This document shows, piece after piece, positions 21,656-32,272 of a stretch of DNA of 34,339 bases (positions are counted from its first letter, which is position 1; every line of letters begins with the position of its first letter). The notes beneath the pieces were generated by a model. That model worked only from the letters and a program-made list of their open reading frames with translations. It had not been told where the DNA came from and did not search any database. Made by a program: the position numbers and the translations under genes. Location of the stretch: the NCBI GenBank assembly GCA_016201735.1, contig JACQCH010000026.1, forward strand, positions 1 to 34,339, in the 5' to 3' direction. This DNA is from Candidatus Omnitrophota bacterium (lineage in GTDB: Bacteria > Omnitrophota > Gorgyraeia > 1-14-0-20-64-10).

Positions 21656-22891
21656 TTAAAAAAGCGTCATCTGTTTCTCGGCAGCCGGCTGCTGCCCTTC
21701 CTGAAAGATCTTGACGACCCCGTACTCTCCGTCGTACCCGGGAAGGATCTTCACCTCTCTGCGCCGGACCTTCAAGATTCCTTCCGCAACCTTGGGCTGC
21801 AAATTCTTGATCAGCAGATCCTCCGGCAGCTCCAGGAGAATTTCGAACTCGGTGCCCACCCGCTGCACCAGATCCATGTATTCCTGCTCAACCGCCTTGG
21901 ACTGGACCCCGACGCCCCGGGCGTCGGCGATGATCTGGTCCAGCGGGACCATGTTCCTAAATGGAATCTGGTTGGGGAGCTGAACTCCCTCCGGTCGATC
22001 TGCCAATTCCTTCACCCGGTGCATGACCCCGATCGTCACCTTCCGCCCACAGACCGGGCATCGGTTTTGGGTTTTCTCCGATTCCTCCGGGGAGATCCGG
22101 GTCTTGCAGTTTCGATGCCCGTCGAAATGATACTTCCCCTCTTCTGGAAAGAACTCGACGGTGTAGAGGAAGCGCTTCGTGTCCTTGGTCTTTAAGATTC
22201 TCAGGATCTCGGAGGTGCTGGGCTCACACTCAAAGACGTTGGCCTCCCTCCCCAGCCGGCTGGCGGAGTGGGAATCGGAGTTTGAGATCAGGGTGTATCG
22301 ATCCAGCCGGCTCAGGCGCCAGTTCATCGCCGGGTCGGAGGAGAGCCCTGTTTCCAGGCAGAAAATCTCCTTCGCCTGATCCCCGAAACATTCCTCCACG
22401 GTGTCAAAACCGGAATTGGCTCCAAAGACCGAGAACCAGGGAGTCCAGACGTGTGCGGGCACAATGAGAATGTCCGGTGAAACCTCCAGAACCAGCTTGA
22501 CCAGATCTCTCGCCGAGAGACTCAAGGTGGGCCGCCCGTCGGAGCTTAAATCGCCGTATCGGCTCAGGCGGCTGTTGACCTTCTCCGCCGCCTCGATGCT
22601 GGGGAAGAAGAGCAGGTTGTGGATCCGTTTGGATTTCCCGCCGGAGACGAAGGTATTGTTCACCTCTGCCGTCGGCAGGAACAGGATTCCTTGATACTCG
22701 TAGAGTCCACCGGAGGTCGGCTTCAGCTTCTGTTTAAGTTCGGCGAGCCAGAGCGGATGGGTGGCGTCTCCGGTTCCCAGCAGGCCGATTCCCTTGTATT
22801 TGGCCCACCGGGCTAAAAGATCCAGATCCAGCTGGCTGCTTGTGGCCCGGCTGTACCGGGAATGGAGATGAAAGTCAGCGACGATTTTCAC
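21656..22891 (-). CDS. PHP-domain protein, endonuclease Q (EndoQ)-like
   Basis: MKIVADFHLHSRYSRATSSQLDLDLLARWAKYKGIGLLGTGDATHPLW..LPTAEVNNTF..KRIHNLLFFPS..HVWTPWFSVFGANSGFD..ISNSDSHSASRLGREAN; Cys-His cluster CKTRI..RCPVCGRKVTIGVMHRV; C-terminal DNA-binding-type region. Confidence 0.85.
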   Translation of the reverse strand: MKIVADFHLHSRYSRATSSQLDLDLLARWAKYKGIGLLGTGDATHPLWLAELKQKLKPTSGGLYEYQGILFLPTAEVNNTFVSGGKSKRIHNLLFFPSIEAAEKVNSRLSRYGDLSSDGRPTLSLSARDLVKLVLEVSPDILIVPAHVWTPWFSVFGANSGFDTVEECFGDQAKEIFCLETGLSSDPAMNWRLSRLDRYTLISNSDSHSASRLGREANVFECEPSTSEILRILKTKDTKRFLYTVEFFPEEGKYHFDGHRNCKTRISPEESEKTQNRCPVCGRKVTIGVMHRVKELADRPEGVQLPNQIPFRNMVPLDQIIADARGVGVQSKAVEQEYMDLVQRVGTEFEILLELPEDLLIKNLQPKVAEGILKVRRREVKILPGYDGEYGVVKIFQEGQQPAAEKQMTLF

Positions 22892-22895
22892 GCGT

Positions 22896-23216
22896 TTAAG
22901 GCCAGCTCACAAAGTCAAGGACCTCCTCGACCCAGGAACCCGGATCCTCCGACGCGGGGGACCGGACCGGCCTGAGCGCCCGAGTGTTCATCGTCTTGGT
23001 CCATTTCTCGGCCCGCCGGCCGTGAGGGGTTCCCGGAAAGGTGTCGGCGATCTTCTGGTAGAAATAATAGGCCTCCACCGGATGTCCGTTGGCCACGGCC
23101 AGATCCCCGGCCCACTGCCACTCTCTTGCCTGGCGGATTCCATCCACCGACGCTCCCGTGCAGAAAACGAGCGCCCCCATCAATAAAATCCCCGTCATCC
23201 ATTGCGTGCGCATCAT
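22896..23216 (-). CDS. Small exported protein of unknown function
   Basis: Hydrophobic N-terminus MMRTQWMTGILLMGALVFCTGAS, TPR-like segment WAGDLAVANGHPVEAYYFYQKIADTFPGTPHG; coupled to the upstream gene. Confidence 0.65.
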   Translation of the reverse strand: MMRTQWMTGILLMGALVFCTGASVDGIRQAREWQWAGDLAVANGHPVEAYYFYQKIADTFPGTPHGRRAEKWTKTMNTRALRPVRSPASEDPGSWVEEVLDFVSWP

Positions 23217-23917
23217 GGCTTCTCCTTTTTTGGTGGACCCTGAGTCAAATCTTCGATGGTCGTCCCCGCAGGGGGGGCGAATGTGAACGACCCAACGGGA
23301 AAAACTGCATTCGTTTCCACATGATGGTAACGCTGGGAGAGGACCGCCTGGTTCTTGTTGTCCAACAAGGACAGCTCCCGGACCAGTCCGTCCTGCTCAC
23401 CGACGTCCACCCGAAGGGTCTGGATCGGAACCGGGGAGTCCCGGGTGATCGCGGAAAGAGGGACCCCTTCGAACCGAATCTGGGCTTCCGGTCCATCCCC
23501 CCTTCGTTCAACGAACCGGAACTGCGCCCCTTCCGCGAAAGGCCGGTGAGGGCCCGGAACCTCCGGGGCGTTGGCAAGCCGGTACACCCTCTTCTCTGCC
23601 GGATCGTACTGCCACTCCACTTTTCCGTCGGATACAAGGATCTGATGAACCTCGCTGGATCCAACGAGCCGGAGCTCCAAGCGGCGCTGGTTGGGCCGCT
23701 GAAAAAGAAGCGTTCCCTCCAGTCGGACCTTCTCTCCGGATTCCTCCTGTGCCTCCAGGGTAAATTGCGTTCGATAGCTTTTTAAAGCGGCGGCCTTAGC
23801 GGCCAGTTCCTGCGCCTCCTTCGGCAGAGGAACTGGTTCTTCCGCAAAGACAGCCATGGGTCGTGAGACCTCGATGACGAATAGAAATACCAATAATACC
23901 CAAGACTCCTTTTTCAT
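23213..23917 (-). CDS. LolA-like outer membrane lipoprotein carrier-fold protein
   Basis: Signal peptide, then LKSYRTQFTLEAQEESGEKVRLEGTLLFQRPNQRRLELR..ILVSDGKVEWQYDPAEKRVYR..PVGSFTFAPPAGTTIEDL, LolA-like pattern. Confidence 0.7.
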   Translation of the reverse strand: MKKESWVLLVFLFVIEVSRPMAVFAEEPVPLPKEAQELAAKAAALKSYRTQFTLEAQEESGEKVRLEGTLLFQRPNQRRLELRLVGSSEVHQILVSDGKVEWQYDPAEKRVYRLANAPEVPGPHRPFAEGAQFRFVERRGDGPEAQIRFEGVPLSAITRDSPVPIQTLRVDVGEQDGLVRELSLLDNKNQAVLSQRYHHVETNAVFPVGSFTFAPPAGTTIEDLTQGPPKKEKP

Positions 23918-25220
23918 TTTTCCTCTCCGTTGACAAACTGTCCGTTGCGCAGAACGATCTTTCCTTTCACCAGAACATCGGTGACCTGCCCTTTGAGCCG
24001 CCAGCCCAGGAACGGGGAGTTGACCCCCTTCGAGGCGAACGTGGCCGCGTCGACCGTCCAGCCGGCCTCTGGATCCAAGATCGTCACGTCCGCCGCCGCT
24101 CCTTTCCTTAAATGGCCCCGATCGATCCCCAGCACCTTCGCCGGCCGCGAAGTCATCGATGCGATCAGGGTCGATAGGGGAATCCCTCCTCGAGAAACTC
24201 CCTCGGTCAAAAGCACTCCTATCGCCGTCTCTAAGCCCACCACCCCGAAGGGAGCGCCGCCCAAATCCATCTCCTTCTCGGCCTTGGAATGGGGGGCATG
24301 ATCCGTCGCCACCGCGTCTAAGACCCCCTCCTTCAAACCGGCCCGCAGGGCTTCCAAATCCGCCGCCGTTCTGAGCGGCGGATTCATCTTAAACCGGGAA
24401 TCGTAATGACCCAACGCTTCATCCGTCAATGTCAGGTGGTGCGGCGTTACCTCCGCCGTGACCCGGACCCCTCTGGCCTTAGCGGCCCGAATCAGTTCTA
24501 CCCCGGCGGCCGTGCTGACGTGCGCAATATGGAGCCGTCCCCCCGCCGCCTCCGCCAACAGAATATCCCGGGCGATCATCACCGTCTCCGCCTCCGCTGG
24601 AATCCCCGCCAGCCCCAGCCGGGTCGCCGTGACCCCTTCATGCATCACCCCGGTCCCGCTTAAAGTTTTTTCCTCGCAGTGGGCGATCACCGGCAGTCCC
24701 GTCATCCGGGTATACTCGAGGGCCCGGCGCATGACTCCGGCGTTCAAGACCGGCATCCCATCGTCCGAAAAACCAACCGCCCCGGCCGTTTCCAATTCTC
24801 CCATCTCGGTCAAGGTTTCCCCTTTCAAACCGACCGTCACCGCCCCAATCCCAAGTATACTCACTAACCCAACCTTTGCGTTCTGTGTTTGCAGGACCTC
24901 CAGGACCGCCGCCGAATCCGCTACCGGATCGGTGTTGGCCATCGCGCAAAGGGTGGTAAATCCCCCTCTGACCGCGGCCCGGGAACCGGTCAGGATCGTT
25001 TCCTTATGTTCCTGTCCCGGGGAACGCAGATGAACATGCAGATCGATGAAGCCGGGGGTGACAATCTTTCCCTTGGCGTCGAGCGCCGCGGCCTTCTCCG
25101 CCTTCAGATTCTTGCCGATGCCGGCGACCTTTCCTTCCTCGATCAACAGATCGGTCACCTCATCCAGGCCTTGGGCCGGATCGATCAGCCGCCCTCCCCG
25201 GATCAGCAGGCGAGAGGAAT

Positions 25221-25224
<4 letters not shown>
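23914..25224 (-). CDS. pyrC: Dihydroorotase
   Basis: GFIDLHVHLRSPGQEHKETILTGSRAAVRGGFTTLCAMANTDP..HCEEKTLSG..LHIAHVSTAAGVELI..EVTPHHLTLTDEAL..VATDHAPHSKAEK. Confidence 0.97.
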
Positions 25225-26857
<1,633 letters not shown>

Positions 26858-26859
26858 TC

Positions 26860-26901
26860 AAAAAAAACGGCTCGCCCGCGCCCCGTAGGCGCAGATGAGC
26901 C
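26860..26901 (-). terminator. Intrinsic terminator (attenuator) in the pyrR leader
   Basis: Minus-strand RNA GGCUC-AUCU-GCGCC-UACG-GGGCGC-GGGC-GAGCC-GUUUUUUUU, followed directly by pyrR. Confidence 0.9.
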
Positions 26902-26910
26902 TTCCTTCTT

Positions 26911-26972
26911 TCTTTTAAACCGTCTATCCACATCTTCCCCCTTTTCTGGCCTCGCCGGACCAGTTTAAAAGA
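26911..26972 (-). promoter_or_regulatory. PyrR-binding anti-antiterminator hairpin
   Basis: Minus-strand RNA UCUUUUAAAC..GUUUAAAAGA 10-bp stem enclosing CUGGUCCGGCGAGGCCAG, which fits the PyrR-binding loop pattern UCCNGNGAGGY. Confidence 0.85.
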
Positions 26973-26987
26973 GATCCCTCACCTCAA

Positions 26988-27818
26988 TTAAAGCACATCT
27001 TCCTCGTCGATGTCAAGGGCCTCTTCCGGCATTCTCAAATGGTGCCGGCAGATCCCCCGCTGGCTGGCCTGGATAAACTCCACCAGGTGACGTACCTCGG
27101 CAGAGGTTTCGTCCCATGCCTGGATCGCCTTCAGGGCCTGCGTCGTGTTCAACCCCGCCCGGTACAGAAGCCGGTATGCCTCCCGGATCTTCGCCCGGTT
27201 CTCTTCCGAGAGGCCGGCCCGCTTTAGGCCCACGGAATTGATCGCCCAGACCTCGGAGTCTCCCTTCACCAGAAAATAGGGGGGAACATCCTTGCTCACC
27301 CGGGCCAATCCCCCGACCATCGCCAGCGTCCCGATCCGGACGAATTGGTGAACCGCCACATGGCCGGAGAGGATCGCCCGGTCCTCGACGGTCACGTGCC
27401 CGGCAAGCAGCGTCCCGTTGGCAATGATCACCCGGGACCCAACCTCGCAATCGTGGGCCACATGAGCGAATCCCATCAAAAGGGTATCCGCCCCAATCCG
27501 GGTCCAGGATCCTTCCCGGGAGGCCCGATGAACGGTGGCGTACTCCCGGATGATCGCCCGATCCCCGATCCGGACTCCGCCGGCCTGCGGCTCCCGCAGC
27601 GCCTGATGAAGATGGCCCAAAACCGCCCCAATGTGGATCTGGCACCCTCGCCCGATTTCCAGAGGGGCGGCCAGATACGCGTGCGGCCAGATCTTGGTGC
27701 CGGGTCCGATCCGGACCGGCCCCTCGATCACCGCGTACGGCCCGATCTCCACGTCCGGCCCGATCTGCGCTTCCGGATCGACGACGGCTGTCGGATGAAT
27801 CATTGTTAAGGTGCTCAT
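26988..27818 (-). CDS. lpxA: Acyl-ACP--UDP-N-acetylglucosamine O-acyltransferase
   Basis: Hexapeptide-repeat protein: IHPTAVVDPEAQIGPDVEIGPYAVIEGPVRIGPGTKIWPHAYL..GDRAIIREYATVHRAS..LLMGFAHVAHDCEVG..NGTLLAGHVTVEDRAILSGHVAVHQFVRIG. Start ATG 27818 overlaps the rsmI stop. Confidence 0.93.
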   Translation of the reverse strand: MSTLTMIHPTAVVDPEAQIGPDVEIGPYAVIEGPVRIGPGTKIWPHAYLAAPLEIGRGCQIHIGAVLGHLHQALREPQAGGVRIGDRAIIREYATVHRASREGSWTRIGADTLLMGFAHVAHDCEVGSRVIIANGTLLAGHVTVEDRAILSGHVAVHQFVRIGTLAMVGGLARVSKDVPPYFLVKGDSEVWAINSVGLKRAGLSEENRAKIREAYRLLYRAGLNTTQALKAIQAWDETSAEVRHLVEFIQASQRGICRHHLRMPEEALDIDEEDVL

Positions 27819-28513
27819 TCTTCTGTCGATTTTTCCTTGTGTTGGGGTAAGAAGACGATGGTGCACTCTCCCTTAGGAGGACGACCAGTATACCGCGCCA
27901 GAACCTGGCTTGTCGAGCCGCGCGTCACCTCTTCGTGGAGTTTCGTCAGCTCCCGCGCGACCACGATGGGGATCTCTCCGAGCACCTTCTGAATCGCCTG
28001 CAGGGTTTTCACCAGCCGGAAAGGGGATTCGTAGCAGACGACCGGGATTTCTTTATCCGCGAGACTCTTCAGCCATCTTTCCATCGCCGCCGATTTCTTG
28101 GGAGGAAACCCCTCGAACCGGAATCGCTCCCCCCGGAATCCGGAGAGGGCCAGGGCCGCCGTGACGGCGCTCGGGCCCGGCACCACCGTTACCGGAACGC
28201 CGGTAAGCCGCGCCTGCTCAACCAAATAGGCGCCCGGGTCGGAAACCACCGGCATCCCCGCATCGGTGACGAGCGCGACCGATTCTCCCGTCTTCAGCCG
28301 CTCGACGATCTCCGCCGATCGGTTCCTCTCGTTATGTTCATGCAGACTGATCAGCGGCGTTTCAATCCCGTATTTCTGGAACAGCAGCTTCGTCCGCCGG
28401 GTATCCTCCGCCGCGACGAGCGCCGCCTGCTTCAACGCTTCAACGGCGCGGAGGGTGATGTCCCCCAGATTCCCGATCGGTGTCCCGACCAGGATCAGCT
28501 TTCCGGCCGTCAC
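27815..28513 (-). CDS. rsmI: 16S rRNA (cytidine(1402)-2'-O)-methyltransferase
   Basis: LILVGTPIGNLGDITLRAVEALKQAALVAAEDTRRTKLLFQKYGI..SLHEHNE..VALVTDAGMPVVSDPGAYLV..VPGPSAVTAALALSG. Confidence 0.96.
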   Translation of the reverse strand: MTAGKLILVGTPIGNLGDITLRAVEALKQAALVAAEDTRRTKLLFQKYGIETPLISLHEHNERNRSAEIVERLKTGESVALVTDAGMPVVSDPGAYLVEQARLTGVPVTVVPGPSAVTAALALSGFRGERFRFEGFPPKKSAAMERWLKSLADKEIPVVCYESPFRLVKTLQAIQKVLGEIPIVVARELTKLHEEVTRGSTSQVLARYTGRPPKGECTIVFLPQHKEKSTEE

Positions 28514-29055
28514 TTCTTAACGGCGTCCTCGGCATGCAGCTTCAGCGCGACGGTGTTGATGCAGTACCGTTTCCCCGTCGGCGGCGGTCCGTCATCAAAG
28601 ACGTGTCCCAGGTGGGCGCCGCACCGGGCGCAGAGCACCTCCACCCGGCGCATCCCGAAGCCGCCGTCTTCTTCCATCTTCACGTTCAGCGGCGACACCG
28701 GATCCCAGAAACTGGGCCACCCGGTTCCGGATTCAAACTTCTCTCCATAAGCGAACAGGTCCGTCCCACAGCCGACGCATTGATAAACCCCTTTCCCCGA
28801 TGGGGGAACCGCGCAGGTCTTGCTGAACGGCCGCTCCGTCCCTTTGCGCCGGGTCACGTCGTACTGTTCGGGCGTTAAGAGCTTCTTCCACTCCGCGTCC
28901 GACTTGACGACCGGGTCGACTTTTTCAACCTTGTCCGTCTTGGCATTATAAATCTCGATTTTCTCCATCGATTTGGTCTCCGCCTCTAACGCGCCTGGAA
29001 CCAGCGCCCAGGCGAACAGGGGGATGAATAAAAAGAATCTCTTCGTCGAATTCAT
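28510..29055 (-). CDS. msrB: Peptide-methionine (R)-S-oxide reductase with signal peptide
   Basis: RRKGTERPFSKTCAVPPSGKGVYQCVGCGTDLFAYGEKFESGTGWPSFWDPV..RVEVLCARCGAHLGHVFDDGPPPTGKRYCINTVAL; N-terminal hydrophobic signal. Confidence 0.95.
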   Translation of the reverse strand: MNSTKRFFLFIPLFAWALVPGALEAETKSMEKIEIYNAKTDKVEKVDPVVKSDAEWKKLLTPEQYDVTRRKGTERPFSKTCAVPPSGKGVYQCVGCGTDLFAYGEKFESGTGWPSFWDPVSPLNVKMEEDGGFGMRRVEVLCARCGAHLGHVFDDGPPPTGKRYCINTVALKLHAEDAVKK

Positions 29056-29170
29056 GGCGAGATCCCTCTACTATATCACGCGAGAATGCGTTGGGAGTGG
29101 ATTCGAGAAGCGTCCCCAATCGGGTGTTTATCTTGACGCCAGTCCCCGCTGGTTCTAAGCTACCAAAACC

Positions 29171-30706
29171 ATGCCTGCCATCCTGCAGCTCAAAGACATC
29201 CATAAAAGCTTCGGCTCGCGCATCATATTCGATGAGGCGAACGTCACGCTCAACAGCGAACAGAAAGCTGGTTTTATCGGCCGGAACGGAGCTGGGAAAT
29301 CCACGCTCTGCAAAATCATCATCGGACAGGAAGCGGCCGACTCCGGCGAGGTGATCCAAAGTGCCGACCTTCGGTTGAGCTATCTGGAGCAGCACAACCC
29401 ATTTGCGCCCTCCGAAACCGTGCTTGCGTTCCTCATGCGCTATACCAGCCAGGAAGCCTGGCGCTGCGGCGAGGTGGCCGGCCGGTTCCAGATCAAAAAT
29501 GAGCTGCTGGAGGCGGATGTCAAAAGCCTTTCAGGCGGCTACCAGACCCGCGTCAAACTGACCGCGATGCTGCTGAGCGACCCGAATTTCCTGATTCTGG
29601 ACGAGCCCTCCAATTATCTCGATTTAAAGACGCTCATTCTGCTGGAAGAGTTCCTGCAGGACTTTGACGGCGGTTTTGTGATCGTTTCGCACGACCGGGA
29701 ATTCCTGAAGAAGACGTGCGACCACACGCTCGAGGCCGAGAACGGGCGCTTGGTGCTTTACCCCGGGACCGTCGAAGAGTACCTGCTTTTTAAGCAGGAG
29801 CAGCAGGCCCAGGCGTTCAGCTACAACGAATCAATCGAGGGTAAGCGCAAGCAGCTCCAGGCGTTCGTGGACCGGTTCAAGGCGAAAGCCTCGAAAGCCA
29901 GCCAAGCTCGCTCCAAGATGAAGCAGATCGAGAAGCTCAAAACGGTCGAGGTGGCCGAAGCGCAGGGCGCCGTGCACATCCGGATCCCCTTGGTGCAGCA
30001 GCGCAACGGTGTCGCGTTCCGATGCAAGGAGCTGGCGATCGGCTATCCGGAAAAGCTCGTGGCCAAAGGGATTCATGTGGATGTGGACCATGGCGCCCAT
30101 GTCGCAGTGCTCGGAGACAACGGGCAGGGCAAGACGACGTTCCTGCGGACGATTGCCGGAGACCTGCCTCCCAAAGGGGGCGAGTTCCGGTGGGGATTCA
30201 ATTGCTCGGTCGCCTATTACGCCCAGCACATCGTGGCGTCGCTTGACCGGACGCACGATGTGCTGACCCACCTGGAGAGCCAGGCCGCAGGCGGGATCAC
30301 CCGGCAGGAAGTCCTGGCGATGGCGGGGTCGTTCCTCTTCAAGGGAAACGACGTGAAGAAATCGGTCTCGGTGCTCAGCGGAGGCGAGTGCGCGCGGCTC
30401 TGCTTGGCGGGCCTGCTGCTGAAAAAAAGCTCCGTGCTACTGCTGGATGAGCCCACGAACCACCTCGACTTTGAAACGGTCGAAGCGCTGGGTGCCGCGC
30501 TGCGCCAGTTCCGCGGGACGGTTTTCTTCATCAGCCACGACCGGACTTTCGTGAACATGATGGCCACGCAGATCCTGGAGGTAAAGGGCGGCGCGGTCTT
30601 CCATTACGCCGGCAGCTACGCCGACTACGTTTACCACCTGGAGCTCCAAGTCCGGCGCGAGTTAAGTGACGACTCGAAACAGAGAGTTAAGAAATTTAGA
30701 GAGTAG
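29171..30706 (+). CDS. ABC-F family ATP-binding protein
   Basis: Two ABC domains: Walker A GRNGAGKST and GDNGQGKTT, signatures SLSGGYQTR and VLSGGECAR, Walker B LILDEPSNYLD and LLLDEPTNHLD; no TM segments. Confidence 0.95.
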   Translation: MPAILQLKDIHKSFGSRIIFDEANVTLNSEQKAGFIGRNGAGKSTLCKIIIGQEAADSGEVIQSADLRLSYLEQHNPFAPSETVLAFLMRYTSQEAWRCGEVAGRFQIKNELLEADVKSLSGGYQTRVKLTAMLLSDPNFLILDEPSNYLDLKTLILLEEFLQDFDGGFVIVSHDREFLKKTCDHTLEAENGRLVLYPGTVEEYLLFKQEQQAQAFSYNESIEGKRKQLQAFVDRFKAKASKASQARSKMKQIEKLKTVEVAEAQGAVHIRIPLVQQRNGVAFRCKELAIGYPEKLVAKGIHVDVDHGAHVAVLGDNGQGKTTFLRTIAGDLPPKGGEFRWGFNCSVAYYAQHIVASLDRTHDVLTHLESQAAGGITRQEVLAMAGSFLFKGNDVKKSVSVLSGGECARLCLAGLLLKKSSVLLLDEPTNHLDFETVEALGAALRQFRGTVFFISHDRTFVNMMATQILEVKGGAVFHYAGSYADYVYHLELQVRRELSDDSKQRVKKFRE

Positions 30707-30730
30707 GTTGTCATCACTAAGTCACTAGGT

Positions 30731-30870
30731 AGGAGCGTCCCCGACGGGACGACGTCCGAACTCCACCGGATCCTGTAGAAGTCAATTTTACCAGGTTTCT
30801 GGAGGAGTTCCGAACCTGGTGTTTGACCGAAGAGGCAAGGATTCGGGGCTGCCGGTTTGCTGAGAGTCTG
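30731..30870 (+). repeat. Dispersed small-ORF repeat, copy 5 (frameshifted, opposite orientation)
   Basis: Plus-strand translation VPDGTTSELHRIL*, then in a shifted frame VNFTRFLEEFRTWCLTEEARIRGCRFAE; matches copies 1 and 2. Confidence 0.7.
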
Positions 30871-31021
30871 CAGGGGGTAGGGTAACCCTTCGCTGTGAGG
30901 ATCTGGGGGGTCTCTGCAAATAAGCCGGAATCGTCCGCCTTCATAATGGGCTGTGTTTGCTTAGGTTAAGAGATCGATTGGGGACGCCACGATTTATTAT
31001 CAAGTGGGTATGCAAATACTC

Positions 31022-31071
31022 TTGATTCCGTTCTCGGATTTGAGTACAATTGATCTCAAGAATGAGAACGG
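31022..31071 (+). promoter_or_regulatory. Sigma70-like promoter with overlapping inverted repeat upstream of the MNT/HEPN pair
   Basis: TTGATT (31022-31027), 17 bp, TACAAT (31045-31050); CCGTTCTC (31028-31035) / GAGAACGG (31064-31071) with an inner TTGAG/CTCAA. Confidence 0.6.
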
Positions 31072-31658
31072 ACGTTCTGCCACTCTATCTGACGAAATCC
31101 CGCGCTCGGGGGGACTTACTGGCTTTGTTCTTCCTGAACCCGCAGGCGTCGTATTATCTGCGGGAGATGGAACGCCGTCTCCGGCACTCCGCAGGAACCC
31201 TGGCGCGGGAGTTAACGCGGTTCTCGCAGGAAGGCCTGTTGCATCGAGAAGCACGGGGGAAAGAAGTGTTCTACCGGCTGAATCGCAGTCACCCGCTTTA
31301 TGCCGAAATCAAGGGAATCATCGAAAAGACCCGGGGGATTCCTGTACGCCTGGCTGATGGTTTGCAGCCCATCAAGTCCGTTCAACAGGCTTTCATCTAC
31401 GGCTCATTCGCCAAGGGAACTCCAGCGGCCAATTCCGACATCGACCTTCTACTCATCGGAAAAGAAACGCCAGCTTCCAAGAAGTTTCTGGGGGATCTGG
31501 AGGCCCGATTCGGAAGAACCATCAACGTCACCGCTTACGCCCCAGCGGAATTCGAAGCCAAACGGCGGGATAGATCAGAATTTCTCTTCGAGGTAATGCG
31601 CGGCCCTTTGATCCAGCTCAAGCCGGAATCTTCCCATGGACCTGCTCAAGCAGCTTAA
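31062..31658 (+). CDS. Winged-HTH plus minimal nucleotidyltransferase (MNT) protein, probable antitoxin component
   Basis: N-terminal wHTH (LLALFFLNPQASYYLREMERRLRHSAGTLARELTRFSQEGLLHREARGKEVFYRLN), then MNT motif YGSFAKGTPAANSDIDLLLIG. Confidence 0.88.
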   Translation: MRTDVLPLYLTKSRARGDLLALFFLNPQASYYLREMERRLRHSAGTLARELTRFSQEGLLHREARGKEVFYRLNRSHPLYAEIKGIIEKTRGIPVRLADGLQPIKSVQQAFIYGSFAKGTPAANSDIDLLLIGKETPASKKFLGDLEARFGRTINVTAYAPAEFEAKRRDRSEFLFEVMRGPLIQLKPESSHGPAQAA

Positions 31659-32097
31659 AGACAGCGGCCGGCTGGAATCTATTCGGATCGAGCGAGCCCA
31701 GGTGGCTAAGCTCGTGAAGGGAGCGTACCAAGATCTCAAAGAAGCCCGGGTGACTTTCCCTGTCTCAGATCGGGCCGCGTATCTCTTCGCCTACACGGCG
31801 ATGCTCAAAGTAGGCCGGGCCTTCTTATTTCTGATGGGATACCGACCCAAAGGTCTCGGACAACATGCGACGGTCATCCAGACCGCTGATTTGCTACTCG
31901 GAAAAGGGTTCTCCTCTCTCACCGATCAGTTTGACCGGATGAGGAAGAAGCGGAATCTCTTGATGTACGACGTGGGCGTCCTGATCTCCCACTCAGAAGC
32001 CGAGGAGGCATTCAAAACGGCGGAGCGATACCTCGACAATGTCCGCGACTTCATGGGAAAACAGGATCCGCAACTGAAGTTTGATTTCCCCGCATAA
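31636..32097 (+). CDS. HEPN domain protein, probable partner of the MNT protein
   Basis: Helical ~150 aa protein with a RKKRNLLMYD motif near the C-terminus, overlapping the MNT gene by 23 nt. Confidence 0.8.
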   Translation: MDLLKQLKDSGRLESIRIERAQVAKLVKGAYQDLKEARVTFPVSDRAAYLFAYTAMLKVGRAFLFLMGYRPKGLGQHATVIQTADLLLGKGFSSLTDQFDRMRKKRNLLMYDVGVLISHSEAEEAFKTAERYLDNVRDFMGKQDPQLKFDFPA

Positions 32098-32272
32098 AAC
32101 CTTTCGTTTAAATTCGCCTCTTGCAGAGACTGTTCCAAGTCTTATAACGGTTGTTACACAAAATAGAACAGTAACGAGGACGCCGAATGGATCTTGGAGG
32201 AGGCGAAAGGATTTGTGCTTCAGATTGAGGCGGTCTTGGCGGGGTAGGAGAAGTTTATACGCCGAAAAGATT

